From: an uncultured bacterium
GTDB lineage: Bacteria; Cyanobacteriota; Vampirovibrionia; Gastranaerophilales; Gastranaerophilaceae
Length of the DNA: 44,469 nucleotides
Reading direction: 5' to 3'
Assembly (NCBI GenBank): GCA_902803265.1
Contig: CADCPD010000065.1
Span: forward strand, 1 to 44,469
The translations under genes were made by a program, and so were the position numbers. The notes below the pieces were generated by a model. The model worked only from the letters and a program-made list of their open reading frames with translations, had not been told where the DNA came from and searched no databases. Positions 18,044-26,658 of this stretch are shown in pieces. How positions within the stretch are numbered: position 1 is the first letter of the stretch; every line of letters starts with the position of its first letter.

Positions 18044-18300
18044 AATTCTTTTAATTTTTCGTCAATAACTTGTAAAACTTTTTCAACAGTAGCTTCTTTA
18101 ATTATATCGTCATTTACCTTTACGTAAGGAGGCTTAGGAGCTTCCCATTGTATTGAACACACGCCTAAACATTGTGATGGAGTTAATTCAACCTTATCTC
18201 CATATTTTTCAGGAATAATTTTTGATAAATTTTTCATATTTTCCTGACCTTGAATATAACAAGTTGTTCCAATACAAACTTTTACGCTTACTTTTTTCAT
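18037..18300 (-). CDS. Thioredoxin-like [2Fe-2S] ferredoxin (NuoE-like domain)
   Basis: Small electron carrier of 87 aa. The cluster ligands follow the NuoE/HydC thioredoxin-like pattern: C9 and C14 (VCIGTTCYI), then C44 and C48 (QCLGVCSI). It corresponds to the C-terminal domain of the 24-kDa subunit without the helical N-terminus. No NuoF or hydrogenase gene is adjacent, so its redox partner is unknown. AGAGG lies 6 nt before the ATG. A TATAAT-containing stretch about 30 nt upstream may be its promoter. It overlaps the cysteine hydrolase gene downstream. Confidence 0.88.
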   Translation of the reverse strand: MKKVSVKVCIGTTCYIQGQENMKNLSKIIPEKYGDKVELTPSQCLGVCSIQWEAPKPPYVKVNDDIIKEATVEKVLQVIDEKLKELC

Positions 18301-18369
18301 ATAAAACCTCTTTTTGAATAAAAATATTATATGTCTTTAAAAATCTTTTACAACAGCACCAGATAAAAT

Positions 18370-19254
18370 TTATTTATTTATATTTTGGAGAGAAACAGGT
18401 TCTGCATGGATAATAACATCGATATTACCTATTTCATCATTTATTCTTTTTTCAATGTTATCACAAATCGTATGACATTGAGATATTTTCATATCGTCCT
18501 CAACAAATATAGTTACTTCAACTCTTACCATTGGTCCTAAATTTCTTGCTTTTAGATTTTTATATCCCTTTATTTCTTCACAAGAATGCAAAATATTATT
18601 TATTTCAAAAATCTTTTTATATGATACAGAGCCATCAAGAAGATTATTAAGCGTTTGTTTTATAATTAAAAATCCTGCTTTGAAAATAATTCCTGCAACT
18701 ATAAGAGCAATTATCGCATCCAAAATATTTAAACCTGTTATTTTTATTGCTATAAGGCCTATTAAAACACCTAAAGATGAATAAACATCTGTTTTTAAAT
18801 GTTGAGCATCAGCATAAAGAGATATTGAATTTGATTTTTTTGCTACATATGAAGAATATGTGCTTGCAATTATATTACCAAGCATGGCAATTGCCATAAC
18901 ATATATACCAAAGGTTGAATCTATATTTTCATGATATCCGAAAATAATTTTTTTACTTGCTTCGTATAAGATAAAAGCAGATGCAAAAATTATCATTACC
19001 CCCTCAATAAAACCTGCCATATCCTCATATTTTCCATGACCGAAAGGATGGTCCGCATCAGCCGGAGTTGAAGAACGTTTAATAGCAAAAAAAGTTATAG
19101 AAGAAGCCAAACAATCAGCAACGGAATGAACAGCTTCAGATAAAAGACAAATACTTCCCGAAATATATCCGGCAATTAATTTCAATACAATAACTATTAA
19201 ATTAAATGTTAGAGAAAGACATATTGCTAATTTTTTTTGTAAATTTATTTCCAT
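18370..19254 (-). CDS. Cation diffusion facilitator (zinc-type CDF exporter)
   Basis: Inner-membrane metal/proton antiporter with six helices and a cytoplasmic C-terminal domain. Metal-site motifs are HxxxD in TM2 (H43, D47 in LSEAVHSVADCL) and HxxxD in TM5 (H152, D156 in ADAQHLKTDVYSS). This HD-HD set is usual for zinc-selective carriers, whereas FieF-type proteins have DD-HD. ADADHPFGHGKYE is the family signature after TM2. The length of 294 aa is normal. The -10 element abuts the ATG and there is no SD, so a leaderless mRNA is predicted. Confidence 0.92.
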   Translation of the reverse strand: MEINLQKKLAICLSLTFNLIVIVLKLIAGYISGSICLLSEAVHSVADCLASSITFFAIKRSSTPADADHPFGHGKYEDMAGFIEGVMIIFASAFILYEASKKIIFGYHENIDSTFGIYVMAIAMLGNIIASTYSSYVAKKSNSISLYADAQHLKTDVYSSLGVLIGLIAIKITGLNILDAIIALIVAGIIFKAGFLIIKQTLNNLLDGSVSYKKIFEINNILHSCEEIKGYKNLKARNLGPMVRVEVTIFVEDDMKISQCHTICDNIEKRINDEIGNIDVIIHAEPVSLQNINK

Positions 19255-19260
19255 GTCAAA

Positions 19261-19269
19261 ATTATATCA
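19261..19269 (-). promoter_or_regulatory. Extended -10 promoter of the CDF gene, predicted leaderless
   Basis: On the minus strand TGA-TATAAT (19269-19261) is followed by exactly 6 nt (TTTGAC) and ATG 19254. The spacing puts the transcription start at the A of ATG. No SD is possible. Confidence 0.6.
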
Positions 19270-19297
19270 TATAAAGATATTATCTGAAAAAAATAAG

Positions 19298-19325
19298 TTG
19301 CAATATTACATGTTTGTTGTAATAT
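19298..19325 (+). promoter_or_regulatory. Promoter with inverted repeat before the SLH gene
   Basis: TTGCAA (19298-19303), 16 nt and TAATAT (19320-19325) read as -35 and -10. A 7-bp inverted repeat, ATATTAC (19303-19309) and GTAATAT (19319-19325), fills the spacer and -10, a typical operator position. AAAGGAG at 19361-19367 is the SD of the gene. Confidence 0.55.
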
Positions 19326-19374
19326 GAAAATGAAAAGAAAGATTTTAATTAAGAATAGATAAAAGGAGAACAAA

Positions 19375-20778
19375 ATGAAACTATCAAAATCTTTATTAGC
19401 ATTATCTGTATTAGCAATGGCTTCTTCAACAGCTATCGCAGCAGATACAAAAGTTGAAGCATATGCACACCCAACAATGTTTAATTCATCAGCAGTTGAA
19501 GTTGCTGAATCACCAAGAGGCGTTTATTTAGTTGGTGAAAAAATGTTAAAAGCAGCTCAAGATTATGCTATCGCAGGTAAAGAAAATGTATTAATAGATG
19601 CAGAATCAAAAGCATTAGCAGCAGATTTAGAAGCAATTTTAGGTAAAGCATTTGATTTAAAAACTCCTGCTTTACGTTCAGAAATGGCTCACGCTTTAGC
19701 TGAAGGTTTAGGTTTAAAAACTCCTGCAACAAGAAAATATACTTATAAAGATGTAAAAAATCACAAATTAGAATCTTACATCTACAGAGCTTTAGGTGCT
19801 AACGTAATGATTGGTTACCCTGATAAAAACTTCAGACCTGACCAAAGAATTACAAAAGCAGAAGTATTCGCTACTTTAGCTCAATTATTAACTAACACTC
19901 CAAGTTCTTCAGAATTAGGTTTATTAGCTAACAAATATGAAATGAAAGAAATTCCTAACTGGGCTATCGCTCCAACTGTAAAAGTTATGGATTCTGGTAT
20001 TTTAAACAACTTACCTGATTTAGCATCAGTTGCTAACGACAAATATTTAACAACTGAACAATTACAAAAATTAGTTGTTACTTTAAGCCACAGCAAATAT
20101 TACAACGCAGCTTACTTAGCAGATTCAGCTAATACAGCTACAGTAAGAGTTAAAATTAAAGAAAGAGTTGATGCTAGACACATTAACATTGGTGAAACAA
20201 TTTACGCTGAAACAACTGAAGCTTCAGTAGTTGCAGGTAAATCTTTCAAAGCTGGTTCTAAAGTAATCGGTGAAGTTGTTGAAGTTTCAAGACCTGGTGT
20301 TAAAAATCCTGGTTATGTAAAAGTTAAATTCAACACTATTAAAGACGGTTCAGTTAAAGCTGATTTCCCTACAAGCGTAACAAGCGCTTCAGTTGATACA
20401 GCTAAAACAACTAACTTTGTAGCTCGTTTAATTGCAACTCCTGTTTCAGCTGTTGCAAGAGTTGGCGGTACAGCTGCAAGATCAGTTTCTACAGAAGCTA
20501 TGAACATCTCTAATGATGGTGAAAGATATGTTGAAAACTGGTCAAATGCATTTGCTAACCTATTCTCATTACAACCTGTTGCAAGTTTAAGAAACGTTGG
20601 TAAATCATTCGTAACAGTTGGTTACTTCATCGCTGATACAGCTAAATTAGCAGTATCTGGTACATTCGGTGTTCTTTATGAATTAGGTGACGAAGTTAGA
20701 TACGTTATCTTACCTTCATCAACAAATGATTCAGCATTGAACCCTGGTGATGAATTAACAATCATCTACAACAAATAA
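19375..20778 (+). CDS. Exported SLH-domain envelope protein
   Basis: Probably an abundant envelope protein. A signal peptide ends near AIAADT (residues 1-23). One SLH domain is visible at about 123-175 (YKDVKNHKLESYIYRALG, MIGYPDKNFRPDQRITKAEV). A beta-rich middle (about 258-340, INIGETIYAETTEA, AGSKVIGEVVEVSRPG) and a hydrophobic C-terminal third follow. In cyanobacteria a single N-terminal SLH anchors outer-membrane proteins to pectic or peptidoglycan polymers, but the rest does not look like an OprB porin. Codon use is strongly skewed (Leu almost all TTA, many AAC and GGT). A strong SD and a terminator suggest high expression. The exact role is unknown. Confidence 0.85.
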   Translation: MKLSKSLLALSVLAMASSTAIAADTKVEAYAHPTMFNSSAVEVAESPRGVYLVGEKMLKAAQDYAIAGKENVLIDAESKALAADLEAILGKAFDLKTPALRSEMAHALAEGLGLKTPATRKYTYKDVKNHKLESYIYRALGANVMIGYPDKNFRPDQRITKAEVFATLAQLLTNTPSSSELGLLANKYEMKEIPNWAIAPTVKVMDSGILNNLPDLASVANDKYLTTEQLQKLVVTLSHSKYYNAAYLADSANTATVRVKIKERVDARHINIGETIYAETTEASVVAGKSFKAGSKVIGEVVEVSRPGVKNPGYVKVKFNTIKDGSVKADFPTSVTSASVDTAKTTNFVARLIATPVSAVARVGGTAARSVSTEAMNISNDGERYVENWSNAFANLFSLQPVASLRNVGKSFVTVGYFIADTAKLAVSGTFGVLYELGDEVRYVILPSSTNDSALNPGDELTIIYNK

Positions 20779-20800
20779 TTATTATTTGAATAAATGATTA

Positions 20801-20833
20801 AAAGAGACTGACTTGATAGTCAGTCTCTTTTTT
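20801..20833 (+). terminator. Strong rho-independent terminator of the SLH gene
   Basis: AAAGAGACTGACT (20801-20813), loop TGAT and AGTCAGTCTCTTT (20818-20830) form a 13-bp perfect stem running into a T-tract. It is the strongest terminator in the window, in keeping with heavy transcription of the SLH gene. Confidence 0.92.
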
Positions 20834-20883
20834 ATTCTGTCAGCTAATAGAAAAATTTTTATTTAGTTTTAAAAATATTTATT

Positions 20884-22245
20884 ATGACAAAAGTTGTTAT
20901 CATTGGTGGTGTTGCAAGCGGTTCAAAAGCTGCTTTTAAACTCAAACGATTAAAACCGGAATTTAATATTACTATTTACACAAAAGAGCATAATGTCTCT
21001 TATTCTGCTTGCGGAATGCCATATTATATCGGTGGAATTATTAAAGATATTGAAAAACTAATTATAAGAAGGGTTGACGATTTTAAAAAATCCGGAATTG
21101 ATGTTAAAAATTTACATGAAGTTTTAAAGATTCTTCCTAACCAAAAAAGAATTTTGGTTCGAGATTTAAAAAGCGGAATGGAATTTTTTGATAATTATGA
21201 CAAATTAATCATTGCAACGGGAGCTTGTCCGTTTATTCCTGAGATACAAGGGATTGATTTAAGCAATGTATATACATTAAGAACTCTAAATGACGGAAGA
21301 AAAATAAAAAAGAAACTTTTACACAGTGAAAGAGCTTTGATTATTGGTGGAAATTATATTGGTGTAGAACTAGCAGAAAGTTTTATTCATCACAAAGTTA
21401 CAACAACTATTGTTGAAAAGAATTCTCATTTAATGAAATTTTTTGATGATGATATGGGAACTCTTATACAAAATAATATAAAAAATATAAGTCATGATTA
21501 TCTTAATATTTTAAATTCGGACACTGTTACAGAACTAAAAAAAACAGAAGACAATGATATTGAAGTTATAACAAAAAACGGCTATCGAACGGTCGTTGAT
21601 TTTGTTATTGTAGCTGCAGGTGTAAGACCTAGTGTAAAACTAGCAGTTAATGCCGGTATTGAACTTGGAGAAAGCGGTGCAATTAAAGTAGATAACAAAA
21701 TGAGAACAAATATTGAAGATATTTGGGCAATAGGAGATTGTGCCGAAAAATTGCATTTAATTTCAAAAAAGAATATCTTTGCACCATTGAGTTCTATTGC
21801 AAATAAAGAAGGCAGAATTTGTGCGTTAAATATTGCCGGAAGAGAAGCTAAAACTTTTAACGGTATTATTGGTTCGTCTGTTGTAAAATATTTTGATTTT
21901 TCTATGTCAAAATCCGGCTTAGCAGATTTTGAAGCAAGAGAATTAGGTTTTGAACCTGTTTCTGTAATTATTACAAATCTGGATAAATCAAAATATATGC
22001 CGGAAGCTAAGGAAATAACAATTAAGCTTACAGCAGATAAAAATACACATAAATTACTGGGGGTTCAGTGTATTGGTTTTGGTGATGCAGACAAACGTGT
22101 AAATATTCTTGCAACAGCACTTTTAAAAGAATTTACTGTTGAAGAGCTTGTTAACATTGACCTTACTTATTCTCCGCCAATTTCGATAAGTATTGATCCT
22201 ATATTAATTGCAACTTATAAATTAATAGAAAAATTAGAAAACTAA
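20884..22245 (+). CDS. FAD-dependent CoA-disulfide reductase / NADH oxidase family protein
   Basis: Flavoprotein disulfide reductase of the Cdr/Nox/persulfide-reductase group. The FAD-binding GGVASGSKAA motif is at residues 8-17. The single redox cysteine C43 is in SYSACGMPYYIGG, which is diagnostic of this subgroup. A second Rossmann motif (IIGGNYIGVELAE) binds NAD(P)H, and AIGDCAE binds FAD. The C-terminal dimerisation domain ends the 453-aa protein. Substrate (CoA disulfide, CoA persulfide or O2) cannot be told from sequence, and no rhodanese domain is fused. There is no SD before the ATG. The 3' end overlaps the convergent small gene by 4 nt. Confidence 0.9.
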   Translation: MTKVVIIGGVASGSKAAFKLKRLKPEFNITIYTKEHNVSYSACGMPYYIGGIIKDIEKLIIRRVDDFKKSGIDVKNLHEVLKILPNQKRILVRDLKSGMEFFDNYDKLIIATGACPFIPEIQGIDLSNVYTLRTLNDGRKIKKKLLHSERALIIGGNYIGVELAESFIHHKVTTTIVEKNSHLMKFFDDDMGTLIQNNIKNISHDYLNILNSDTVTELKKTEDNDIEVITKNGYRTVVDFVIVAAGVRPSVKLAVNAGIELGESGAIKVDNKMRTNIEDIWAIGDCAEKLHLISKKNIFAPLSSIANKEGRICALNIAGREAKTFNGIIGSSVVKYFDFSMSKSGLADFEARELGFEPVSVIITNLDKSKYMPEAKEITIKLTADKNTHKLLGVQCIGFGDADKRVNILATALLKEFTVEELVNIDLTYSPPISISIDPILIATYKLIEKLEN

Positions 22246-22487
22246 ACTTTATTTTCTTCAGGTTGACCTACTAATTTAACTAATAATTTAATAACTTTTG
22301 GCATTTGGCAAACAAAAGAATAATTCCCTGCTGAAAGAGAACACTTTGAGCAATCACATTTAATGTTATAGCATTCAATTGCTTGTTCAGTCCAGTTTTG
22401 TGTTAATGAATCAGAAATTTCACCATTGTTCTGAGGATAAAAATCCTCTCTTGTTCCAATGATTGAATTTGTCATACTTAAAGCCAT
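22242..22487 (-). CDS. Small Cys-rich protein of unknown function
   Basis: 81-aa protein that I do not recognise. Its centre has CYNIKCDCSKC followed by a fifth Cys in FVCQMPK, a spacing that suggests zinc or an Fe-S site. The C-terminus is a hydrophobic helix (KVIKLLVKLVG). GGGGGAAGG lies 6 nt before ATG 22487, a strong SD. A second ATG four codons in is less likely. A probable operator, GTAAGT (22504-22509) and ACTTAC (22527-22532), lies upstream. The SD, Cys pattern and clean frame argue for a real gene. The last codon overlaps the convergent flavoenzyme gene. Confidence 0.75.
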   Translation of the reverse strand: MALSMTNSIIGTREDFYPQNNGEISDSLTQNWTEQAIECYNIKCDCSKCSLSAGNYSFVCQMPKVIKLLVKLVGQPEENKV

Positions 22488-22557
22488 TTGATACCTTCCC
22501 CCTGTAAGTGTATTTACTATTTAAGTACTTACAATATCATTTTAACAGGTGGGTATA

Positions 22558-23151
22558 TTAAGTTTCATCCTTTATTTGGAGGATATTGTCAAATATATAT
22601 TTTATGACTTCTTCATTGTATCTTGTATTTTTAGAAGTAAAAAGTAAAACTTCTTCGCCAAACGATTTTTTTATTTCTTGAATTCGCTTATTTAAATCAT
22701 TTTGTTTAACTAAATCAACTTTTGAAAGAATAGTCAATGTATCTAAATTATTATGATTAAGCCATTCTCTCATTTGAAAATCATTTTTTTGAATTTCATG
22801 TCTGGCATCAACAAATTGAATAAGTTTGACAATTTGAGTTCTCTTTAGGAGATATTGTTCCAAATTTTTTTGCCAGTCATCCTGCATACCTTGAGAAACT
22901 TTTGCATAACCGTATCCCGGTAAATCTGTGATGATAAATTTATTTGAAAAATTAAAAAAGTTTATAAGTCTGGTTTTTCCCGGAGTGTTAGACGTTTTTG
23001 CGAGTTTTTTATTATTTGCCAAGCCATTTATAAATGAAGATTTACCAACATTAGAACGTCCGATTAGGGCAATTTCGGGCAAGCCGTAATCTGGGCATTG
23101 AGATAATTTTGCCGCACTTATTAAAAATTTTCCGTCCAGTGATTTTTTCAT
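22558..23151 (-). CDS. engB: Ribosome biogenesis GTPase EngB (YsxC/YihA)
   Basis: Essential GTPase that assists assembly of the large ribosomal subunit. G motifs are clear: G1 GRSNVGKS (31-38), G2 within NTPGKT, G3 DLPGYG (76-81), G4 SKVD (143-146) and the G5 region FTSKNT. The length of 197 aa is typical. The start lies 1 nt past the stop of the upstream TPR gene, so it relies on that transcript and probably on translational coupling. Confidence 0.95.
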   Translation of the reverse strand: MKKSLDGKFLISAAKLSQCPDYGLPEIALIGRSNVGKSSFINGLANNKKLAKTSNTPGKTRLINFFNFSNKFIITDLPGYGYAKVSQGMQDDWQKNLEQYLLKRTQIVKLIQFVDARHEIQKNDFQMREWLNHNNLDTLTILSKVDLVKQNDLNKRIQEIKKSFGEEVLLFTSKNTRYNEEVIKYIFDNILQIKDET

Positions 23152-23152
23152 T

Positions 23153-24988
23153 TTATCTTAATTTTTTTTCTAATTTTTTAATTTTTCTGTTTATTTTTCT
23201 TATTTCACGTTTTGTATGGTCATAAGCTAAATATTTTTGATAATTGTATATCGCATCATAATAGCTCTTGTCTTTTTCATTTGCTTTAGCCAGTAATAAT
23301 AAAGCATCCACATTTGATGGATTAAAGTTTAGAGAACGTGTTGCATATTCTCTTGCCAATATATAGTTTTTCTTTTCAAAAAAGACTGTTCCGTCTTCAA
23401 GTAAAGCCTTTGAACGATTTTCGGTTTTTAAAATGTACTCAAAGTTACTTAAAGCAATTTTATTATCTCTGTCTTTTGAAAGAGCTTTTCTTAAAGCTCT
23501 TTTTGCAGGTGTAAAGTGTTTATGATATGTTAATATTTCCGCTAAATATAAGTCATCTTTAAGAGTTTTTGTACTGTATATAGCTTGTTCAAACATTTCA
23601 TTAGCATGAGCGATATCATCTAATACAAAATATGCTTCTCCTTTTGTAACCATATCATTGGTATTTTTTACAGGGAAGTTAACAAGTTGAGCTAACAAAT
23701 CTTTTTGATTAAATTTTTGATTAGCCACATTCATTAATTTTATTTTTGCCAAATATAATTCTAAATCTTTAGGATTTGCTGCAATAGCTTTATTTACGTT
23801 GTCCAGAGCTTTTACAAAGTTTTGAGTTGAACCTATTGCATTTTTAGCTGAGGCAACTTTTGCAAGTTCAAAATATGTTGCAGAAACTCCTTTTAGTGCT
23901 TCTTCATTATATTTTGGAACTCCTAAAAGAGATGAATAATATTTTAAGGCTTGATCATATTTTCCTGTTGCATAACTGATATCTGCTATTTTTAATTTTG
24001 CATCATACAAATTCGGATTTGTAACAGATACGGTTTTTAATTGTTCAATAGCGAATTCGCTATCTGCACGTTTTTCATAAATTTCTGCCAAATTTAAATA
24101 TGGTTGAATATTTTCCGGTGAAATAGCACTTGATTTTCTAAACGCTGCTATTGCAGCTGCTTCATTACCTTGATTTCTGTATATCTCACCGAATAAATTA
24201 TATATTGAAGATGAATTTGGATTTATGCATAGTGCATTGTTCAAATATGTCAAAGCTTGAGAATAATCTGTTCTTTTGTTTGCAAGTTGAGCTAAATGAT
24301 AATAAGCAGTTGCATTATTTGGGTTTAATTTTATAGATTTCTTAAATTTTGTTTCAGCTTCATTTAAATTATTGTGCAAATAATCAATTGTTCCCAAATT
24401 ATCTATTGCATTTGCGTATTGTGAATCAATTGACAAAGCCTTCTCGAACATCTCTTGTGCTTTTTCAATATTTTTCATTTTTAATTCGCAAATACCAAGC
24501 TCATTATATGCAGCATAATGTCTTGGATTTAAAAGAGTTGTAACCGTAAATTGATCTTTCGCTGAAGAGATTAAATAATCTTTATTTGCTTGGTAGTCCA
24601 TATTGGAAGATTTTAATCTTGCAAGATGAATTAAACCTTGTGCATAATGTAAATCAGCATTTTGAGGATGTGTTTTAAGTAAATTATTTAATTCTTTTTG
24701 CGCAGCATCTAATTTATTTTGTTTTACCTGAAGTAAAATTTTCAAACTTTTTGCATTAATATCATTTGGATTAGATTTTAACATCGCATTAATTTTGGTT
24801 TCAGCTTGACGAAGATTACCATATTCTATATTTTTTAATGTTGAAATATTTGCATTATAAGTTGTTTCAATTTTTGCATTTATTTTTTGTGTAGGCTTTG
24901 CTTTATTAGCATTAGTTGTTGTTGCTGCATTTGCTGTTGTACCTAAAATTAATAGTGCTGATAAAGTTAATGCTAGTTTTTGCTTCAT
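23153..24988 (-). CDS. Exported TPR-repeat protein
   Basis: 611-aa protein with a signal peptide (LALTLSALLILGTTANA, cleavage near residue 21). Tandem TPRs run over nearly the whole length. Clear units include NADLHYAQGLIHLAR, YAAYNELGICELKMKNIEKA, YANAIDNLGTIDYLHNNLNE, ATAYYHLAQLANKRTDYSQA and IQPYLNLAEIYEKRADSEFA. The C-terminus is basic (KKLEKKLR). It is probably a periplasmic or outer-membrane scaffold, but no partner is indicated. GGAAG lies 8 nt before the ATG. It is cotranscribed with engB, a pairing without an obvious functional logic. Confidence 0.85.
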   Translation of the reverse strand: MKQKLALTLSALLILGTTANAATTTNANKAKPTQKINAKIETTYNANISTLKNIEYGNLRQAETKINAMLKSNPNDINAKSLKILLQVKQNKLDAAQKELNNLLKTHPQNADLHYAQGLIHLARLKSSNMDYQANKDYLISSAKDQFTVTTLLNPRHYAAYNELGICELKMKNIEKAQEMFEKALSIDSQYANAIDNLGTIDYLHNNLNEAETKFKKSIKLNPNNATAYYHLAQLANKRTDYSQALTYLNNALCINPNSSSIYNLFGEIYRNQGNEAAAIAAFRKSSAISPENIQPYLNLAEIYEKRADSEFAIEQLKTVSVTNPNLYDAKLKIADISYATGKYDQALKYYSSLLGVPKYNEEALKGVSATYFELAKVASAKNAIGSTQNFVKALDNVNKAIAANPKDLELYLAKIKLMNVANQKFNQKDLLAQLVNFPVKNTNDMVTKGEAYFVLDDIAHANEMFEQAIYSTKTLKDDLYLAEILTYHKHFTPAKRALRKALSKDRDNKIALSNFEYILKTENRSKALLEDGTVFFEKKNYILAREYATRSLNFNPSNVDALLLLAKANEKDKSYYDAIYNYQKYLAYDHTKREIRKINRKIKKLEKKLR

Positions 24989-25081
24989 ATCCTAATCTTC
25001 CGTTATCTTTTGTTAAAATTTTCTCAAAATAATGTAAATATTGTATAATACTAACGTTAAAAAATCAATATAACTGGTATT

Positions 25082-26005
25082 ATGGCTCTTTTAGAAACTT
25101 CAAAACAGTATTTAGAAATGTTTAAAACATATTTAATTGTTGAGAAAAATTTTTCTCAACATACTTTAAGAGCTTACGTGTCAGACATTTTAACGTTTTT
25201 AATATGGCTAAAAGATATTCCTTGTGAAAAAGTTAATTATACAAAACTTAGAGAATATCTCTATTTTATCCAAAAATTTGACTATAAAAAAACTACAGTT
25301 GCAAGAAAACTTGCCTCTGTCAGAACTTTTTATAAATTTTTATACAAAGAAAAAATAATGGAGATAAATCCTGCTGTAAATTTAAATTCTCCAAAACGCC
25401 CAAAATCTTTGCCAAAATTTTTAACACAAGATGAAATGGAAAAGATTTTGAATAACGTAAAAATGGATACACCTGCGGGTTACAGAAATAAAGCAATATT
25501 AGAACTTCTTTGGGCAACAGGAATGCGTATCAGCGAATTAAGCGGACTCAATTTTGGAGATTTAAATCTTGAAAATAATGAAATTAGAGTTTTTGGTAAA
25601 GGGGCTAAAGAAAGAATTGTTCTTGTTACAGATAGAGCAAAAACTTATTTGCAAAGATACATAGAAAACGCAAGACCTCTGATTGCTAAAGGTTTTCGTT
25701 TAGAAGAAATAACCGAGTCAACTCCTGTATTTATAAACAATACAGGGTATCGTCTTCAAAATAAAACCGTTAGAAACGCTATTAAAAATGTCGTTGAAAA
25801 TATTGAACTTCCTAAAAGAGTAACACCTCACATGTTCAGACACAGTTTTGCGACAAAATTAATTGAAAATGGAGCAGATTTAAGGGTTGTTCAAGAACTA
25901 TTGGGTCATGCCAGTATTTCTAATACACAAATTTATACTCACATTAGCACAAAGCGGTTACAAGATGTATATGATGCTGCTCACCCGAGAGATTCCCTTG
26001 ATTAA
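25082..26005 (+). CDS. xerC: Tyrosine recombinase XerC/XerD
   Basis: Site-specific recombinase that resolves chromosome dimers at dif. The full catalytic set is present: R149 (ATGMRISEL), K173 (FGKGAKER), H250 and R253 (TPHMFRHSFA), H276 (LLGHASIS) and nucleophile Y285 (TQIYTHIS). The N-terminal SAM-like core-binding domain contains HTLRAYVSDI. At 307 aa it fits XerC/D rather than an integron or phage integrase. C versus D cannot be decided here. No attachment site or mobile cargo lies next to it. A TATAAT at 25044-25049 is a likely -10. There is no SD before the ATG. Confidence 0.92.
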   Translation: MALLETSKQYLEMFKTYLIVEKNFSQHTLRAYVSDILTFLIWLKDIPCEKVNYTKLREYLYFIQKFDYKKTTVARKLASVRTFYKFLYKEKIMEINPAVNLNSPKRPKSLPKFLTQDEMEKILNNVKMDTPAGYRNKAILELLWATGMRISELSGLNFGDLNLENNEIRVFGKGAKERIVLVTDRAKTYLQRYIENARPLIAKGFRLEEITESTPVFINNTGYRLQNKTVRNAIKNVVENIELPKRVTPHMFRHSFATKLIENGADLRVVQELLGHASISNTQIYTHISTKRLQDVYDAAHPRDSLD

Positions 26006-26132
26006 TATTAAGTTTTACAAAGTAACTTATAATACTATATTTATTGAATTTTAGAATATTTCTTTAAAATTTATTTCTTATATATTAATGTTTAAAAAAA
26101 TAATTCCGATAGAAGTATTAAGGAGTATTATT

Positions 26133-26552
26133 GTGAATAATTCTACGCAACAATTAAGATTAAATTTTCTTACACTAAGATTGCATGACCTTGATGCAAA
26201 TGCTCAAAGTATTTCATCGCAAAAAATGAATTTAATGTATCAAGCTCAGAATCTTAGTACAGAAACTTTTAATCCTGCAAGTGGAATCTCTTTTGGTGGA
26301 ACAGCAACCGATAATACTGAATGGGCAATAGACGGAGATGATTTTAATTTTGAAGACATGTCTTTCGACAACCCTGCGGAAAATCAACAAGTTAATAAAG
26401 AAGCCTTAGCCGAACAATTAAAAGAAATTAGCGAACAAGAAAAAATACTTGATATGCAATTAATTCAAATTAATACTGAACGAACAGCAGTAAAAACTGA
26501 GCGAGATTCTTTAAAAGAAAAAATGGATAATGATAATAACACAGAAAATTAA
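26133..26552 (+). CDS. Hypothetical coiled-coil protein
   Basis: 139-aa protein that I do not recognise. The N-terminus (NFLTLRLHDLDANAQSISSQKM) is amphipathic, the middle is acidic and low-complexity (DGDDFNFEDMSFDNPAEN), and the C-terminal 55 residues form a coiled coil (EALAEQLKEISEQEKILDMQ). GTG 26133 was chosen as start because AAGGAG (26120-26125) lies 7 nt upstream. An ATG 15 codons earlier has no SD. TTTACA-N16-TATATT at 26014-26041 is a possible promoter. No signal peptide or membrane helix is seen. It sits alone between xerC and pyrH. Confidence 0.75.
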   Translation: MNNSTQQLRLNFLTLRLHDLDANAQSISSQKMNLMYQAQNLSTETFNPASGISFGGTATDNTEWAIDGDDFNFEDMSFDNPAENQQVNKEALAEQLKEISEQEKILDMQLIQINTERTAVKTERDSLKEKMDNDNNTEN

Positions 26553-26598
26553 ACTCTTTTTTATGTTTGATTACAATTAATTTAATAAATTTTTAAAG

Positions 26599-26653
26599 CC
26601 CCTTTTTGTTATTTACAAATATTTTTATTTCATATATCATTAAATAAAAGGGG
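26599..26653 (+). promoter_or_regulatory. Hairpin covering the pyrH ribosome-binding site
   Basis: CCCCTTTT (26599-26606) is complementary to AAAAGGGG (26646-26653), the pyrH SD, across a 39-nt loop. The right arm is followed by TTTTT and the ATG. A promoter inside the loop (TTTACA 26612-26617, 17 nt, TATCAT 26635-26640) would give a transcript lacking the left arm. Initiation upstream could therefore yield a repressed mRNA, and internal initiation an open one. Confidence 0.45.
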
Positions 26654-26658
26654 TTTTT

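Noticed and set aside
25082..26005. Integrase of a mobile element
   Set aside because: Length and motifs fit XerC/D, no attachment repeats or cargo genes flank it, and housekeeping genes lie on both sides.
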